From the NCBI GenBank assembly GCA_001795335.1, contig MGOK01000151.1, positions 21,326 to 37,341 of the forward strand: DNA of 16,016 nucleotides, given 5' to 3'. The position numbers and the translations under genes are program-made. Source of the stretch: Chloroflexi bacterium RBG_19FT_COMBO_55_16 (GTDB lineage: Bacteria > Chloroflexota > Anaerolineae > Anaerolineales > UBA4823). This document shows, in pieces, positions 5,563 through 13,746 of the stretch (position 1 is its first letter; every line of letters begins with the position of its first letter). The notes below the pieces were generated by a model. The model ran no database searches and had not been told where the DNA came from. It saw only the letters and a program-made list of their open reading frames with translations.

Positions 5563-7432
5563 ACTTTACACGAACAGGGGCTGCACTGCAGTAGGTCGCA
5601 GTGTTTTTGTCGTCACTAACTTTTAAACATACGTGATATTCACCAGGTAAAACAGGGTTAGTGTCCCACATAAAAGACATCTCGTTTGGCGATGGGGCAA
5701 CTTCCGCAGGGTGGAGTAATATTACAGGTAGATAACTTTTCTCAATCCGCTGCAAAGAAAGCGAACCTATTTCCAATATTTGTTCTATAAGATGTTGGTA
5801 GGGGTTTACCAAATCGTCGGTGTAATAAAGCCCAATAGAGGTAATTTCTGACCACGGCATGTTCAGGCTAATTCTGATCGGGAACGGTGTTCCTCGAGTG
5901 ACTTCGTCCATCTTCGTGAGTCGAATCCAATCCAATTCCTGGTGAAGGGTTTGCCCAATGATATTCTCATTGGGATCAAAGCGAAACCTGAGAGCTGGCG
6001 CAGTTGCCAACCAATGAATATCGTTAGGACACTGATCTCCAACAGCCTGCTGTGGTATGCCGTCAATCGGATCGTGCAAATCGACTGTGTAAATCTGCCA
6101 GCCAACATCGTAGGGAATGCCGTAACTCACCAGGACACACCGAGTACCCGCCTGGCCACTGTCGTCTTGCATATACCACACCCAGCGGTTGATCATTCCA
6201 TGAGGAACATTCTGCCAGGGGCCGGCTGTATTAAGCCGGATAGTCAGGTAACGAAATTGAGTTGTATCTGCAGACTGTGGTGAATTCAGGAAGATCACCG
6301 GATCTGCGACCACTCCTCCAACACAGCTGGCAGGCTGAGATTCGACTGACAAGGTGTCCATCGCGAACAATCCATTAGTCATACTTGTGTTCATACATTG
6401 AGCAGATACCACATCCGCAGCGTCGCCCATGTCCCAAGGATTACCCGATTGAGTAGCATAATCAACCCCGCTTGTAAATGAGGGCCGGTTAAAAGTTGCA
6501 ATCGGCGCCTGGTTGATTTCAATATTTCCCCGGGCGACGACCTGATTGCCACTCTTAAGCAAATAAATATATTTACCAGGTTGCAAACCCTGGGTGTCCA
6601 TGATAATTGGGTTGTCAGTGGTATTGGCGATTACGAGAATCTCTCGATTGGTTCCATCAGGTTGAATGGATACAGACACTGGGGTGGTACTATTTCTTTG
6701 AATGGTTAAATTTACAGCATTACAATCTGTCAAACGCACCCAATCTATCTGGAATGAGGTCTGTTGTAAGGTTGCGTCGATGCGTAAACCACGCCACTTT
6801 CCTCCAGGCGCATTTTCCCAACGAGTGAAACCAGCGGGTACACGAGCCTGATCTAGTCTAAGATTGTATAATTTCCAGCGTGGGGTTGGTATCCCATTGG
6901 TTGCTTCCGGATATAAAACGATCCCAGGAAGAGTCTGGCCCCAAGTCCCCAGATTCAGGTACTCATCTGCAAACCAATAAACAACCATCTGATCAGGAGA
7001 ACCGTTTTGTGGGGGACCTGAATCAACCTTCGCCGCCACGTATAGGCATTTATAGGTATTCACGTCGATTGGGTAGAACCGTCCTACTTTTCCGATCAGC
7101 AAAGCATTCAAGTAACCGGGAAAAAGTAAGTGGAATGTAGCTTGCTTGAGCGCGGTTACCCTGGCAGAAAATACGCCTCCCGCTACGCTGATATTCTCCA
7201 ACAGGTTTGCCTGACCTGATTGATTTATATATTGCGAAATATCAGTATACTCAGCCATATCCCAGGCATCACCCAGCCGACGAGTGGAGAAATCTTCCCC
7301 TTCCGGTAACTTTCCATCTGACTGAGCGCGAGCACCCTGAATAAAAGGTGGTATCCCCTCCTGTGATCCAATAGTCAGGACGATGCTGACTATCACGATA
7401 AGGATAAGGAAACGGATGATCTTTCTTTGCAT
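5561..7432 (-). CDS. Secreted protein with two copies of a beta-sandwich plus Ig-like module, function unknown
   Basis: 623 residues, not recognised as a named family. The N-terminus is a signal peptide: basic MQRKIIR, a hydrophobic core (8-22) and a likely cleavage after ARA (about residue 36). The mature part is built twice. Copy A starts at GDAWDM (54-59) and ends at QIDWVRLTD (228-236); copy B starts at GNPWDMGD (330-337) and ends at ELDWIRLTK (499-507). The W-to-W distances are nearly equal (174 and 169 residues). After each copy comes an Ig-like stretch with an LxPGxY strand (QPGKYIYLLK, 284-293; LPGEYHVCLKV, 595-605). Copy B has more cysteines than copy A, fitting disulfides outside the cell. 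The fold resembles carbohydrate-binding beta-sandwich modules, so binding or processing the exported polysaccharide is a guess. The gene lies 48 bases after a GT4 gene, probably co-transcribed, and its stop abuts the insertion sequence. Confidence 0.75.
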   Translation of the reverse strand: MQRKIIRFLILIVIVSIVLTIGSQEGIPPFIQGARAQSDGKLPEGEDFSTRRLGDAWDMAEYTDISQYINQSGQANLLENISVAGGVFSARVTALKQATFHLLFPGYLNALLIGKVGRFYPIDVNTYKCLYVAAKVDSGPPQNGSPDQMVVYWFADEYLNLGTWGQTLPGIVLYPEATNGIPTPRWKLYNLRLDQARVPAGFTRWENAPGGKWRGLRIDATLQQTSFQIDWVRLTDCNAVNLTIQRNSTTPVSVSIQPDGTNREILVIANTTDNPIIMDTQGLQPGKYIYLLKSGNQVVARGNIEINQAPIATFNRPSFTSGVDYATQSGNPWDMGDAADVVSAQCMNTSMTNGLFAMDTLSVESQPASCVGGVVADPVIFLNSPQSADTTQFRYLTIRLNTAGPWQNVPHGMINRWVWYMQDDSGQAGTRCVLVSYGIPYDVGWQIYTVDLHDPIDGIPQQAVGDQCPNDIHWLATAPALRFRFDPNENIIGQTLHQELDWIRLTKMDEVTRGTPFPIRISLNMPWSEITSIGLYYTDDLVNPYQHLIEQILEIGSLSLQRIEKSYLPVILLHPAEVAPSPNEMSFMWDTNPVLPGEYHVCLKVSDDKNTATYCSAAPVRVK

Positions 7433-7480
7433 TTCACGCTCTCGGTCTTTGCATCAACTGTTAAGAAATCCGCTTCTGAT

Positions 7481-8716
7481 TCACCCGTTTTGGAGGACAC
7501 CGGCATAAACTTCCCGAAATCGCCGAGCAACCTCGGGCCAGGTGTACCTCGCTAACACCTTTTCTCGCCCAGATTGTCCCAAAGTCCGTGCCCAGCCAGG
7601 GTTATTGAGCAGCAAGATAATCGCCTCTGCTAACATCGATTCATTCTGGTATTCTACCAAAAGGCCATCCCGACCGGCCTGTACAACCCACGGGATAGCT
7701 CCATTTCGACAACCTACCACTGGTTTCTCAACCACCCAGGCTTCCAAAAAGGCGATCCCGAATGACTCAAAGCCTGATGGATAAGCGAAAATATCCACCG
7801 CCGCAAACAGCCAGGGTTTTTCTTCCTCGGGGAAATTATAGTAAAGTTTTACCTTTTGGCGGTCTGACTCCGGCAATTGCCCGATCATCCTCTCTAACTG
7901 TTCAGCGAACAGCGTTCGTGCTCCAGCGATTAGGAAATGTGTGTCTGGGGAAGCATTCCAAATTAGCGGCATCGCTTGCACGAGCGTACCGATCCCTTTA
8001 TGGCCACCTAATTGGCCGATAAAACCTACGATCTGTTTCCCATTCAGACCCAAACGCTGTCTTGCCTCTTCTTGCGTGACACCTTTATAGAGCGGTGGGT
8101 CCACGCCTAACCCAATGGTAGTCACTTTTTCAGGCTGTGCACCGCGCCGAACTACATATTGCTTCTCGTAATCAGTAAGCGCGATATAGTGGTCGGCTTC
8201 TTGAATAGCGCGGTAAATCATGCTTCGATTGAATCCCCAATCGTCCACCGGATGCAAACCACCGATCAATACACAAGGGCGTTTGGCCTCTCGGGCACTG
8301 CGCAGCGCCGTCAACATGTGTAGTAAGGGAAAGGAAGCTGCTACAATAACGTCGGTTGAGTATTGGCGAATGGCTTTTCCCAGGCCAGGAATAATTGGTC
8401 CACTCGCCAGCCAGCGTAAATGTTCATTAAAAGGGAGCTGCAGTTGGTATGCCACAGCCTGGGGAATCCGGACAAGCTGACTCAAACGGCTCATAACCGA
8501 AAATCGGCGAACTTTCACCCCGTTGATTTCTTCCCAACCCGTGGGCAGCCTAGGTACACGCGGGTTAAAAAATCCCTCGCCGTTATAGCAATTGGTTGTA
8601 AAAACGGTGATCTCATCTCCAAATCGGTTAAACGACTCTTCTGATACACGTTGTATAAGCCATTCGACCCCACCAATGGTGGGAAAATAGCCTTGGGTTA
8701 CGTATAATATCTTCAT
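7481..8716 (-). CDS. GT4-family glycosyltransferase
   Basis: 411-residue GT-B glycosyltransferase of normal length. The N-terminal half begins MKILYVTQGYFPTIGGVEWLI, with the family's glycine-rich loop (GG at 15-16) that lies near the acceptor. The donor half has IVGFIGQLGGHKGIGTLVQA (229-248), HFLIAGA (260-266), and the EX7E signature E317...E325 in PSGFESFGIAFLEAW, followed by KPVVGCRNGAIPWVV and DGLLVEY. The C-terminal helix YTWPEVARRFREVYAGVL closes the fold as usual. The start ATG is 16 bases after the preceding gene's stop; no strong ribosome binding site is seen. It is one of five glycosyltransferase polypeptides here and would extend the repeat unit; donor and linkage are unknown. Confidence 0.92.
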   Translation of the reverse strand: MKILYVTQGYFPTIGGVEWLIQRVSEESFNRFGDEITVFTTNCYNGEGFFNPRVPRLPTGWEEINGVKVRRFSVMSRLSQLVRIPQAVAYQLQLPFNEHLRWLASGPIIPGLGKAIRQYSTDVIVAASFPLLHMLTALRSAREAKRPCVLIGGLHPVDDWGFNRSMIYRAIQEADHYIALTDYEKQYVVRRGAQPEKVTTIGLGVDPPLYKGVTQEEARQRLGLNGKQIVGFIGQLGGHKGIGTLVQAMPLIWNASPDTHFLIAGARTLFAEQLERMIGQLPESDRQKVKLYYNFPEEEKPWLFAAVDIFAYPSGFESFGIAFLEAWVVEKPVVGCRNGAIPWVVQAGRDGLLVEYQNESMLAEAIILLLNNPGWARTLGQSGREKVLARYTWPEVARRFREVYAGVLQNG

Positions 8717-8732
8717 GTCGAGCAGGCTGGGT

Positions 8733-11435
8733 TTACAGTCTTGATGACCGCCATTGAAAATATCGCCATATGCGATGGAGCAACATACGGGTTCCTTCAG
8801 TTCTCCAGATATTCATCGCCCGAGAAATTCTGCTGGCCAATATGGGTGGTGGAATGTCCTGTTCTGAAATACCACGATCCTGCCTGTCTCCGGCATACTC
8901 CCCCTCGATACAATACTTCAACAAAGGCTTAACTACGTGAGACCAGCGCAGCGATTCGTGTAAGGATTCAAACGCTTCCGACCAGGTATCTTTCGGCTGG
9001 TCTAGCAAAGAATTTAAACCATACGCGACTGCGTTCTCTTCATACGGCGGAACGACTACACCAATCCCATGTTGTTGGACCCACTCGCTGGTTATATCGC
9101 CGTCTGTTATCAGAACCGGCAAATGAGCCCAGAAGTAATCCATCACCCTGGTCCGAAGCGAATAACGAGTTTCTAGGTGAAGAGGGTGCAATGTAACCCC
9201 AATATCGGACTCACAGAGCAAGGCTTCGCGGTCAGCATAGGGAAGCCATTCAAAGAATAGGATGGTTCGGTCTTTCTCCCCAATCTCCTCAGCCAGTTTT
9301 TCGGCCTTCTCAGCCATTTCATGCCGGGGAACCAGGGGGTTTGGATGGCGCGTACCTAAGAAAATCAACCTGGCATCAGGATGTTTGGTGATCACTTGGG
9401 GCCAGGCTTTTACCAAAGTAAGTGGATCCAACCAGTTCCAAATCCCACCCCCCCACAAAACAATGCGCGCATCCATCGGTACACGGGGATGAATGCCACG
9501 CAGAAACGGATGTGGCTGCGGTTCCCGGCTCGGAAATCCAATCCCAACAACATCGATCATGGTGCGAAAGGTGGGGTCCTTCAGGAAATTGCGCGGATTG
9601 GTGCGTCCATTGGCAGTCAAGACGCCAATCCAATAATCTCGCTGGCGTTCATTGCCACAAATAAAGAAATCACCGACCCTTGCCAATTGGTTAGTAATCC
9701 AAACGGCATGCTCGTTCAGGCTCTCTTGCGCGGCTATCGGCTCGTCGAGGTAATAATGTAAGTTCTCAAGGACGAAGGGATCATAAAGGTCCACCACCAC
9801 CCGGGCGCGCGTTTGAGCCAGGAAAGGGAATTTTTCTATCATATAACCATTCACCAGTGCGACATCGCAGTTTTCAATTAGCACTTTTAAGCTCGCAGGG
9901 CGTTCTTCCCAATATCGCACCAGAGGTACATTAGGCACCTCCAGGCCAGTTTCCGAAGGGATTGCCAGGGTGACGTCTAAATCCCCGCTCAGGGCACGCG
10001 CCATTTCCAGGTAGCGCATCCCTGGCCCAGCCATCTTTACATCCACAACATCATGACTCACTATTAACAGATGTGGTCGGCGTTTAGATGGATCAAATTC
10101 AGGCATGGTACGTGTCCTCTTCGATAGAATGAGTGGCAAATAATGATGTTCTACCAGGTTCCAGGTTAGTTCAGGGAGCCCCCGCCAGGCGATCGTCATC
10201 GGCATTCCCCCCTGCAGTGTAAAAAGCGCCTCATCAGGGACAACCCGACGCGCTTGAAGCGTTTTACGCTCATTAAATAGAGACGGGATGGCCTTGATCG
10301 TATCATACCAGCCACACAAATAGGCTGAAACTAGATTCCATTTCCATTGTAATATCGAACGAACCAAGTTTGTTAAATCCTCAAGCAGATAATTCCTCAA
10401 AAAACGAGCCAGATACTTATCGAGCAATTTGATTGCAAAGCGAAGGCGGCCATAAACCACATTCCGCAATTTGCGTGGAGAAAGACCGCTTTCTTCACCA
10501 CTTGGCACCCGACCACCAAAGGCGTGATATACCACCGCCTGGGGAGCAGCACAGACTTTGTAACCGAGCAAGCGCGCCCGGTATGACCATTCCGTATCCT
10601 CGTAGTACATCGGGAAACTCTCATCCACTGGGCCAACAACTTCCCAGGCCTCTTTGCGAATAAGGGTAGCAGCATAACACGTAGAAGGCAATTCCTCCCA
10701 ATTATCAAATTGCCCGAGATCAAGATGGCCTAACCCATTATCCGTCCCCCAAGAGAAAGCCCCCACCCTATTCCCAAGACCGTTCAAAAATGCAGGCGCC
10801 CACCAGAACTTGAGCTTGGCTCCCACTGCTGCACAGGCCGGATTCGCTCGAGCGACAGCTACCATGTGAGCCAAAGCGTCAGGCTCAAGCCGCACGTCGG
10901 GGTTGAGCAGAAGGAAATAATCGCCTTTCGCAGCCGCTACACCTAAATTGGTTGCTCTGGCAAAGGACTGGGATTCCTCCAGGCGCACCACTTTCGCTTG
11001 AGGAAATTGGGATACCAACATGCCAGCAGGATCATCCGTGGATCCGTTATCCACGATCACAATTTCAATTGGCGAATACGTTTGCACAGAAAGGGAAGGC
11101 AGGCATTCACGCAACCATTCCCGGCTGTTGAAAGCCACAATAATGACTGAAACATGCGGGCCATTGAGAGCCCGGAATGGACGTGCAGGTGGTTCCTGAT
11201 TTCGTTTTAGCAGCCCGGCTTCGGCGAGACAAGCCAGGCCAGCCCGGATAATATCCGGTTTTAATCCCCGGGGCTGAACCTCCCAAAGAATCTCGTTGAG
11301 CTTTCTTCCGTCGGCAGACTCCCAAATGGATAAAAGTATAGCGTCTAAGGCTACTTTACCTCCCTGAGGGGTAGTCAACAGCGGTCGTCCTTGACGCGCG
11401 AGTTCCACCCCAAAGGGCCTGTGGTAGGTCAACAC
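8733..11435 (-). CDS. Winged-helix/GT2/GT4 fusion glycosyltransferase
   Basis: 900 residues with three parts. Residues about 1-80 look like a small PqqD-like winged-helix domain (VALDAILLSIWESADGRKL, then a helix ending ACLAEAGLL). Residues 94-310 are a GT2 domain: HVSVIIVAFNS (94-104), IVIVDNGSTDD (125-135), LLNPDV (176-181), YYEDTEWSYRARLLGY (277-292). Residues about 454-845 are a GT-B domain: HLLIVSHDVVDVKMAGPGMRYLEMAR (455-480), IVLWGGGIWNWLDPLTL (658-674), ARLIFLG (688-694), SLRTRVMDYFWAHLPVLITDGD (759-780). The two catalytic domains could add two consecutive sugars. The C-terminus ends in a basic aromatic tail with WRYFQWR. The start is a GTG with a good AGGGAAGG site 7 bases upstream. 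There is no internal frameshift, so this is one true fusion. Sugar specificities are unknown. Confidence 0.88.
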   Translation of the reverse strand: MLTYHRPFGVELARQGRPLLTTPQGGKVALDAILLSIWESADGRKLNEILWEVQPRGLKPDIIRAGLACLAEAGLLKRNQEPPARPFRALNGPHVSVIIVAFNSREWLRECLPSLSVQTYSPIEIVIVDNGSTDDPAGMLVSQFPQAKVVRLEESQSFARATNLGVAAAKGDYFLLLNPDVRLEPDALAHMVAVARANPACAAVGAKLKFWWAPAFLNGLGNRVGAFSWGTDNGLGHLDLGQFDNWEELPSTCYAATLIRKEAWEVVGPVDESFPMYYEDTEWSYRARLLGYKVCAAPQAVVYHAFGGRVPSGEESGLSPRKLRNVVYGRLRFAIKLLDKYLARFLRNYLLEDLTNLVRSILQWKWNLVSAYLCGWYDTIKAIPSLFNERKTLQARRVVPDEALFTLQGGMPMTIAWRGLPELTWNLVEHHYLPLILSKRTRTMPEFDPSKRRPHLLIVSHDVVDVKMAGPGMRYLEMARALSGDLDVTLAIPSETGLEVPNVPLVRYWEERPASLKVLIENCDVALVNGYMIEKFPFLAQTRARVVVDLYDPFVLENLHYYLDEPIAAQESLNEHAVWITNQLARVGDFFICGNERQRDYWIGVLTANGRTNPRNFLKDPTFRTMIDVVGIGFPSREPQPHPFLRGIHPRVPMDARIVLWGGGIWNWLDPLTLVKAWPQVITKHPDARLIFLGTRHPNPLVPRHEMAEKAEKLAEEIGEKDRTILFFEWLPYADREALLCESDIGVTLHPLHLETRYSLRTRVMDYFWAHLPVLITDGDITSEWVQQHGIGVVVPPYEENAVAYGLNSLLDQPKDTWSEAFESLHESLRWSHVVKPLLKYCIEGEYAGDRQDRGISEQDIPPPILASRISRAMNIWRTEGTRMLLHRIWRYFQWRSSRL

Positions 11436-11442
11436 TTGTATG

Positions 11443-11450
11443 CCTTCCCT
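11443..11450 (-). promoter_or_regulatory. Ribosome binding site deciding a GTG start
   Basis: On the minus strand AGGGAAGG lies 7 bases before the GTG at 11435-11433. This supports the GTG as the true start of the 900-residue glycosyltransferase, since no nearby ATG fits. The surrounding gap (11436-11526, 91 bases) is the largest inside this minus-strand run. It holds only a weak promoter-like pair (TTGGCT, plus 11471-11476; TATTAG, plus 11449-11454; 16 bases apart). Confidence 0.55.
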
Positions 11451-11526
11451 AATAGGTTAATGCGCACTCAAGCCAATTAAAGAACTACGTTACGATAGAT
11501 GATCAAAAATCCCACCTCTTTCCAAA

Positions 11527-12852
11527 TCATCTCGAGAGGAAACCGTCTAAGAACTTTTCTATACGGCTACCTTGTGGAATTAATTTTATACGGGTCTGCT
11601 GAAGTTTCTGAAGTATCCGCCAGCTCCGGCTGTTCAGGACTTCTTCTAACTGGTTGCCTGTTGTGACTGCCACGCGATCGAGCTCGACGTTTTTCTCTTC
11701 CAGCTCTTGCAAATATTCATCTGCTTGTTTAATTACCCTTCTGATGGATTCGATCTGCCCGGGACTCGATTTATGAGACACGTTTTTCCAATTCATACCT
11801 TCCCTGTAAACTTCGACCCACTCCTGACAATGTTGGGAGAGTAACCATTTCCTCCTTACAGTTTCTTGAGCATTCTTCCCCATTTGTCTTCTCAAGGCTG
11901 GCTTCTCAATTAGCTCAACTAGAGAAGTCTCCCATTCCCCCATGGTCGTGGCGATAAGACCGTTCACTCCTGGTTCGACTATCGACTCATACGCCGGGAT
12001 ATGGCTATAGATACCCGGGATGCCATGAACGCTGTACTCGAGATATTTAATCACGCTTTTACACTGGTTGAAAAGGTTATCTCGCAGCGGCGCGAGAAAG
12101 ATGTCACACACCTGTTGCATAAAAAACTGGCTGAAATCTGCATAGTGGTCGCGGTTGAAAGCAATCCATTCTACAAATGGAGAGGCTAAAAGTAATTCCG
12201 GCGGCTTTCCCCCAAAAAACCTGAGCTTTACCTTCCCCTCAAATCTTTGTAATATATTTTGTAAGGCTGGGCAGACATACTCCAGGTCGGCCTGGTGAGT
12301 CTCACCACCCATATAGCCAATCACAACCGGGAAGTCATCGATATGGTTTTCATCTGGCGTCCGGAAATTCCAAGTTTGGTCGTCAAGATAATTCGGAAGC
12401 ACCCTGGTATCGGGGTTAAACATTCGCAGATAGTCAGCCAGGGCTGGACAGCTGGCGGTGACGATATCGGCTTCCACTATCGCCTGAAGCATTGCGAGAA
12501 GATATCCATGATAATCCCGCCGGGTGCTATGATCTTCTGGCATTTCTAATAAAAGGTCATCTATTTCATAAACGACAGGCTTACCTTCAGTACGCGCTCG
12601 AGCGATCACTTGCGCGTATGCGTTTCGGAAGCGAGGAAAATCGCGTTGGATCACCACAACGTCGGCCTCCGAAACAAGCTCTGGTGTTACGCGATCGCCT
12701 TGGTTGCCCTTTATTACTTTCAATCCCGCTCGCTCTGCTGGTGCTGTCACTCGTAATACTACAACCGCGCTCTCCCAAGGCGAAGCCGTGTAAAGCACAA
12801 TTACCCCAGGGCTCTGAAAATCCTTTTTGATAACCTCCTGTCCTGGGATCAT
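11527..12852 (-). CDS. GT4-like glycosyltransferase with C-terminal coiled coil
   Basis: 441-residue GT-B type protein. The N-terminal half has VIVLYTASPWESAV and DVVVIQRDFPRF (64-75), then KPVVYEIDDLLLEMPEDH (91-108), a pattern of GT4 proteins in polysaccharide loci. The donor half shows VVIGYMGGETHQADLEYV (176-193), VKLRFFGG (208-215) and CKSVIKYLEYSVHGIPGIYS (264-283), with E272 close to the usual second glutamate position; the classical EX7E is not clean. VEPGVNGLIA follows. From about residue 365 the chain becomes a charged coiled coil (QADEYLQELEEKNVELDRV) ending in LNSRSWRILQKLQQTR, a tail found on many glycan-locus proteins. Its ATG overlaps the rfbD stop by 4 bases, with GGAGG 4 bases upstream, so translation is probably coupled. 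Activity is likely; sugar unknown. Confidence 0.82.
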   Translation of the reverse strand: MIPGQEVIKKDFQSPGVIVLYTASPWESAVVVLRVTAPAERAGLKVIKGNQGDRVTPELVSEADVVVIQRDFPRFRNAYAQVIARARTEGKPVVYEIDDLLLEMPEDHSTRRDYHGYLLAMLQAIVEADIVTASCPALADYLRMFNPDTRVLPNYLDDQTWNFRTPDENHIDDFPVVIGYMGGETHQADLEYVCPALQNILQRFEGKVKLRFFGGKPPELLLASPFVEWIAFNRDHYADFSQFFMQQVCDIFLAPLRDNLFNQCKSVIKYLEYSVHGIPGIYSHIPAYESIVEPGVNGLIATTMGEWETSLVELIEKPALRRQMGKNAQETVRRKWLLSQHCQEWVEVYREGMNWKNVSHKSSPGQIESIRRVIKQADEYLQELEEKNVELDRVAVTTGNQLEEVLNSRSWRILQKLQQTRIKLIPQGSRIEKFLDGFLSR

Positions 12853-13730
12853 CCAGCCTCCATCGCCAGCTTGAGCGCCTCTCGCCAGTTTGGAAGGGTT
12901 AAACCAAAAGTGTCAATAAAGTGGTCACAATTTAACGCAGAGTGTAATGGGCGAATCGCCGGAGTCGGGAATTCACTGGTCAAGGCAGGTTGGACCTCTT
13001 GCACGATTTGCTCTTCACGTCGCGGGTCCATCTCCAGGATCGCTTGAGCCCACTCAAACCGGCTGGCGCGGCCGCTCCCAGACAGGTGATAGATGCCGCG
13101 CCGTTCGTCCAACCACCCAGCCACATCCCTCCCCGCCATCGCCAGGAGCTGCGCGGTGACCTCGGCCAGCATCCGGCACCAGGTCGGGTTGCTCACCTGG
13201 TCACTGACAATGCGCAAAGTTGTTTGCTTGCGAGACCATTCCAGCACCCTGGTCACAAAGCTTTCGCGCCGCACACTGTACACCCAACTCGTTCTTAGGA
13301 TCAGATAAGACTCACCCACGTCTTGAATGGCGCGCTCACCTTCTAGTTTGCTCTCCCCGTACATATTCAATGGATTAGGTGGATCCTGTTCAAGGTAGTC
13401 ACCGCCCTTCTTCCCATCAAATACATAATCGGTCGAATAGTGGATTATCGCAGCTCCAATCTTTTTGGCTTCTTCAGCCATCACCCTCGGAGCATGAGAA
13501 TTAATCGCCTGGGCAATTTCCATTTCGCTTTCTGCCCGGTCTACTGCGGTATAAGCCGTAGCGTTGAAAATCACCTGTGGCCGGATATTGTGGATCAGCT
13601 CGCGGAGACTATCTGCCTGCTCAAGATCAATTTGTGGGAAGTCAAGAGCGAGGATGTCCCCCAACGGAGCGAGTGTGCGCTGAAGCTCCCAGCCGAGCTG
13701 TCCATATTTGCCCAGCAGCAAGATATGCAT
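12849..13730 (-). CDS. rfbD: dTDP-4-dehydrorhamnose reductase
   Basis: 293-residue short-chain dehydrogenase of the extended type. It carries out the last step of dTDP-L-rhamnose synthesis, reducing dTDP-4-keto-L-rhamnose with NAD(P)H in the cytoplasm. The nucleotide loop GKYGQLG (7-13) is followed by FNATAYTAVDRAE (55-67), HYSTDYVFDG (97-106) and the catalytic pair in MYGESK (Y124, K128). SWVYSVRRESFV (148-159) and SDQVSNPTW (176-184) are RmlD-typical, and the C-terminal GIYHLSGSGRASRFEWA fits the sugar-binding part. It begins 16 bases after rfbA and overlaps the following glycosyltransferase by 4 bases. Length and order match the family. Confidence 0.95.
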   Translation of the reverse strand: MHILLLGKYGQLGWELQRTLAPLGDILALDFPQIDLEQADSLRELIHNIRPQVIFNATAYTAVDRAESEMEIAQAINSHAPRVMAEEAKKIGAAIIHYSTDYVFDGKKGGDYLEQDPPNPLNMYGESKLEGERAIQDVGESYLILRTSWVYSVRRESFVTRVLEWSRKQTTLRIVSDQVSNPTWCRMLAEVTAQLLAMAGRDVAGWLDERRGIYHLSGSGRASRFEWAQAILEMDPRREEQIVQEVQPALTSEFPTPAIRPLHSALNCDHFIDTFGLTLPNWREALKLAMEAG

Positions 13731-13746
13731 AATGATTTACTTATCC

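Noticed and set aside
8733..11435. Two separate genes joined by a missed stop or sequencing error
   Set aside because: The GT2 and GT4 parts are in one uninterrupted frame with a linker of more than 100 residues and no start or ribosome binding site pattern that would require a split.
11449..11476. Possible internal promoter before the 900-residue glycosyltransferase
   Set aside because: TTGGCT and TATTAG match the consensus at only four of six positions each and the -10 overlaps the ribosome binding site, so I did not list it as a feature.
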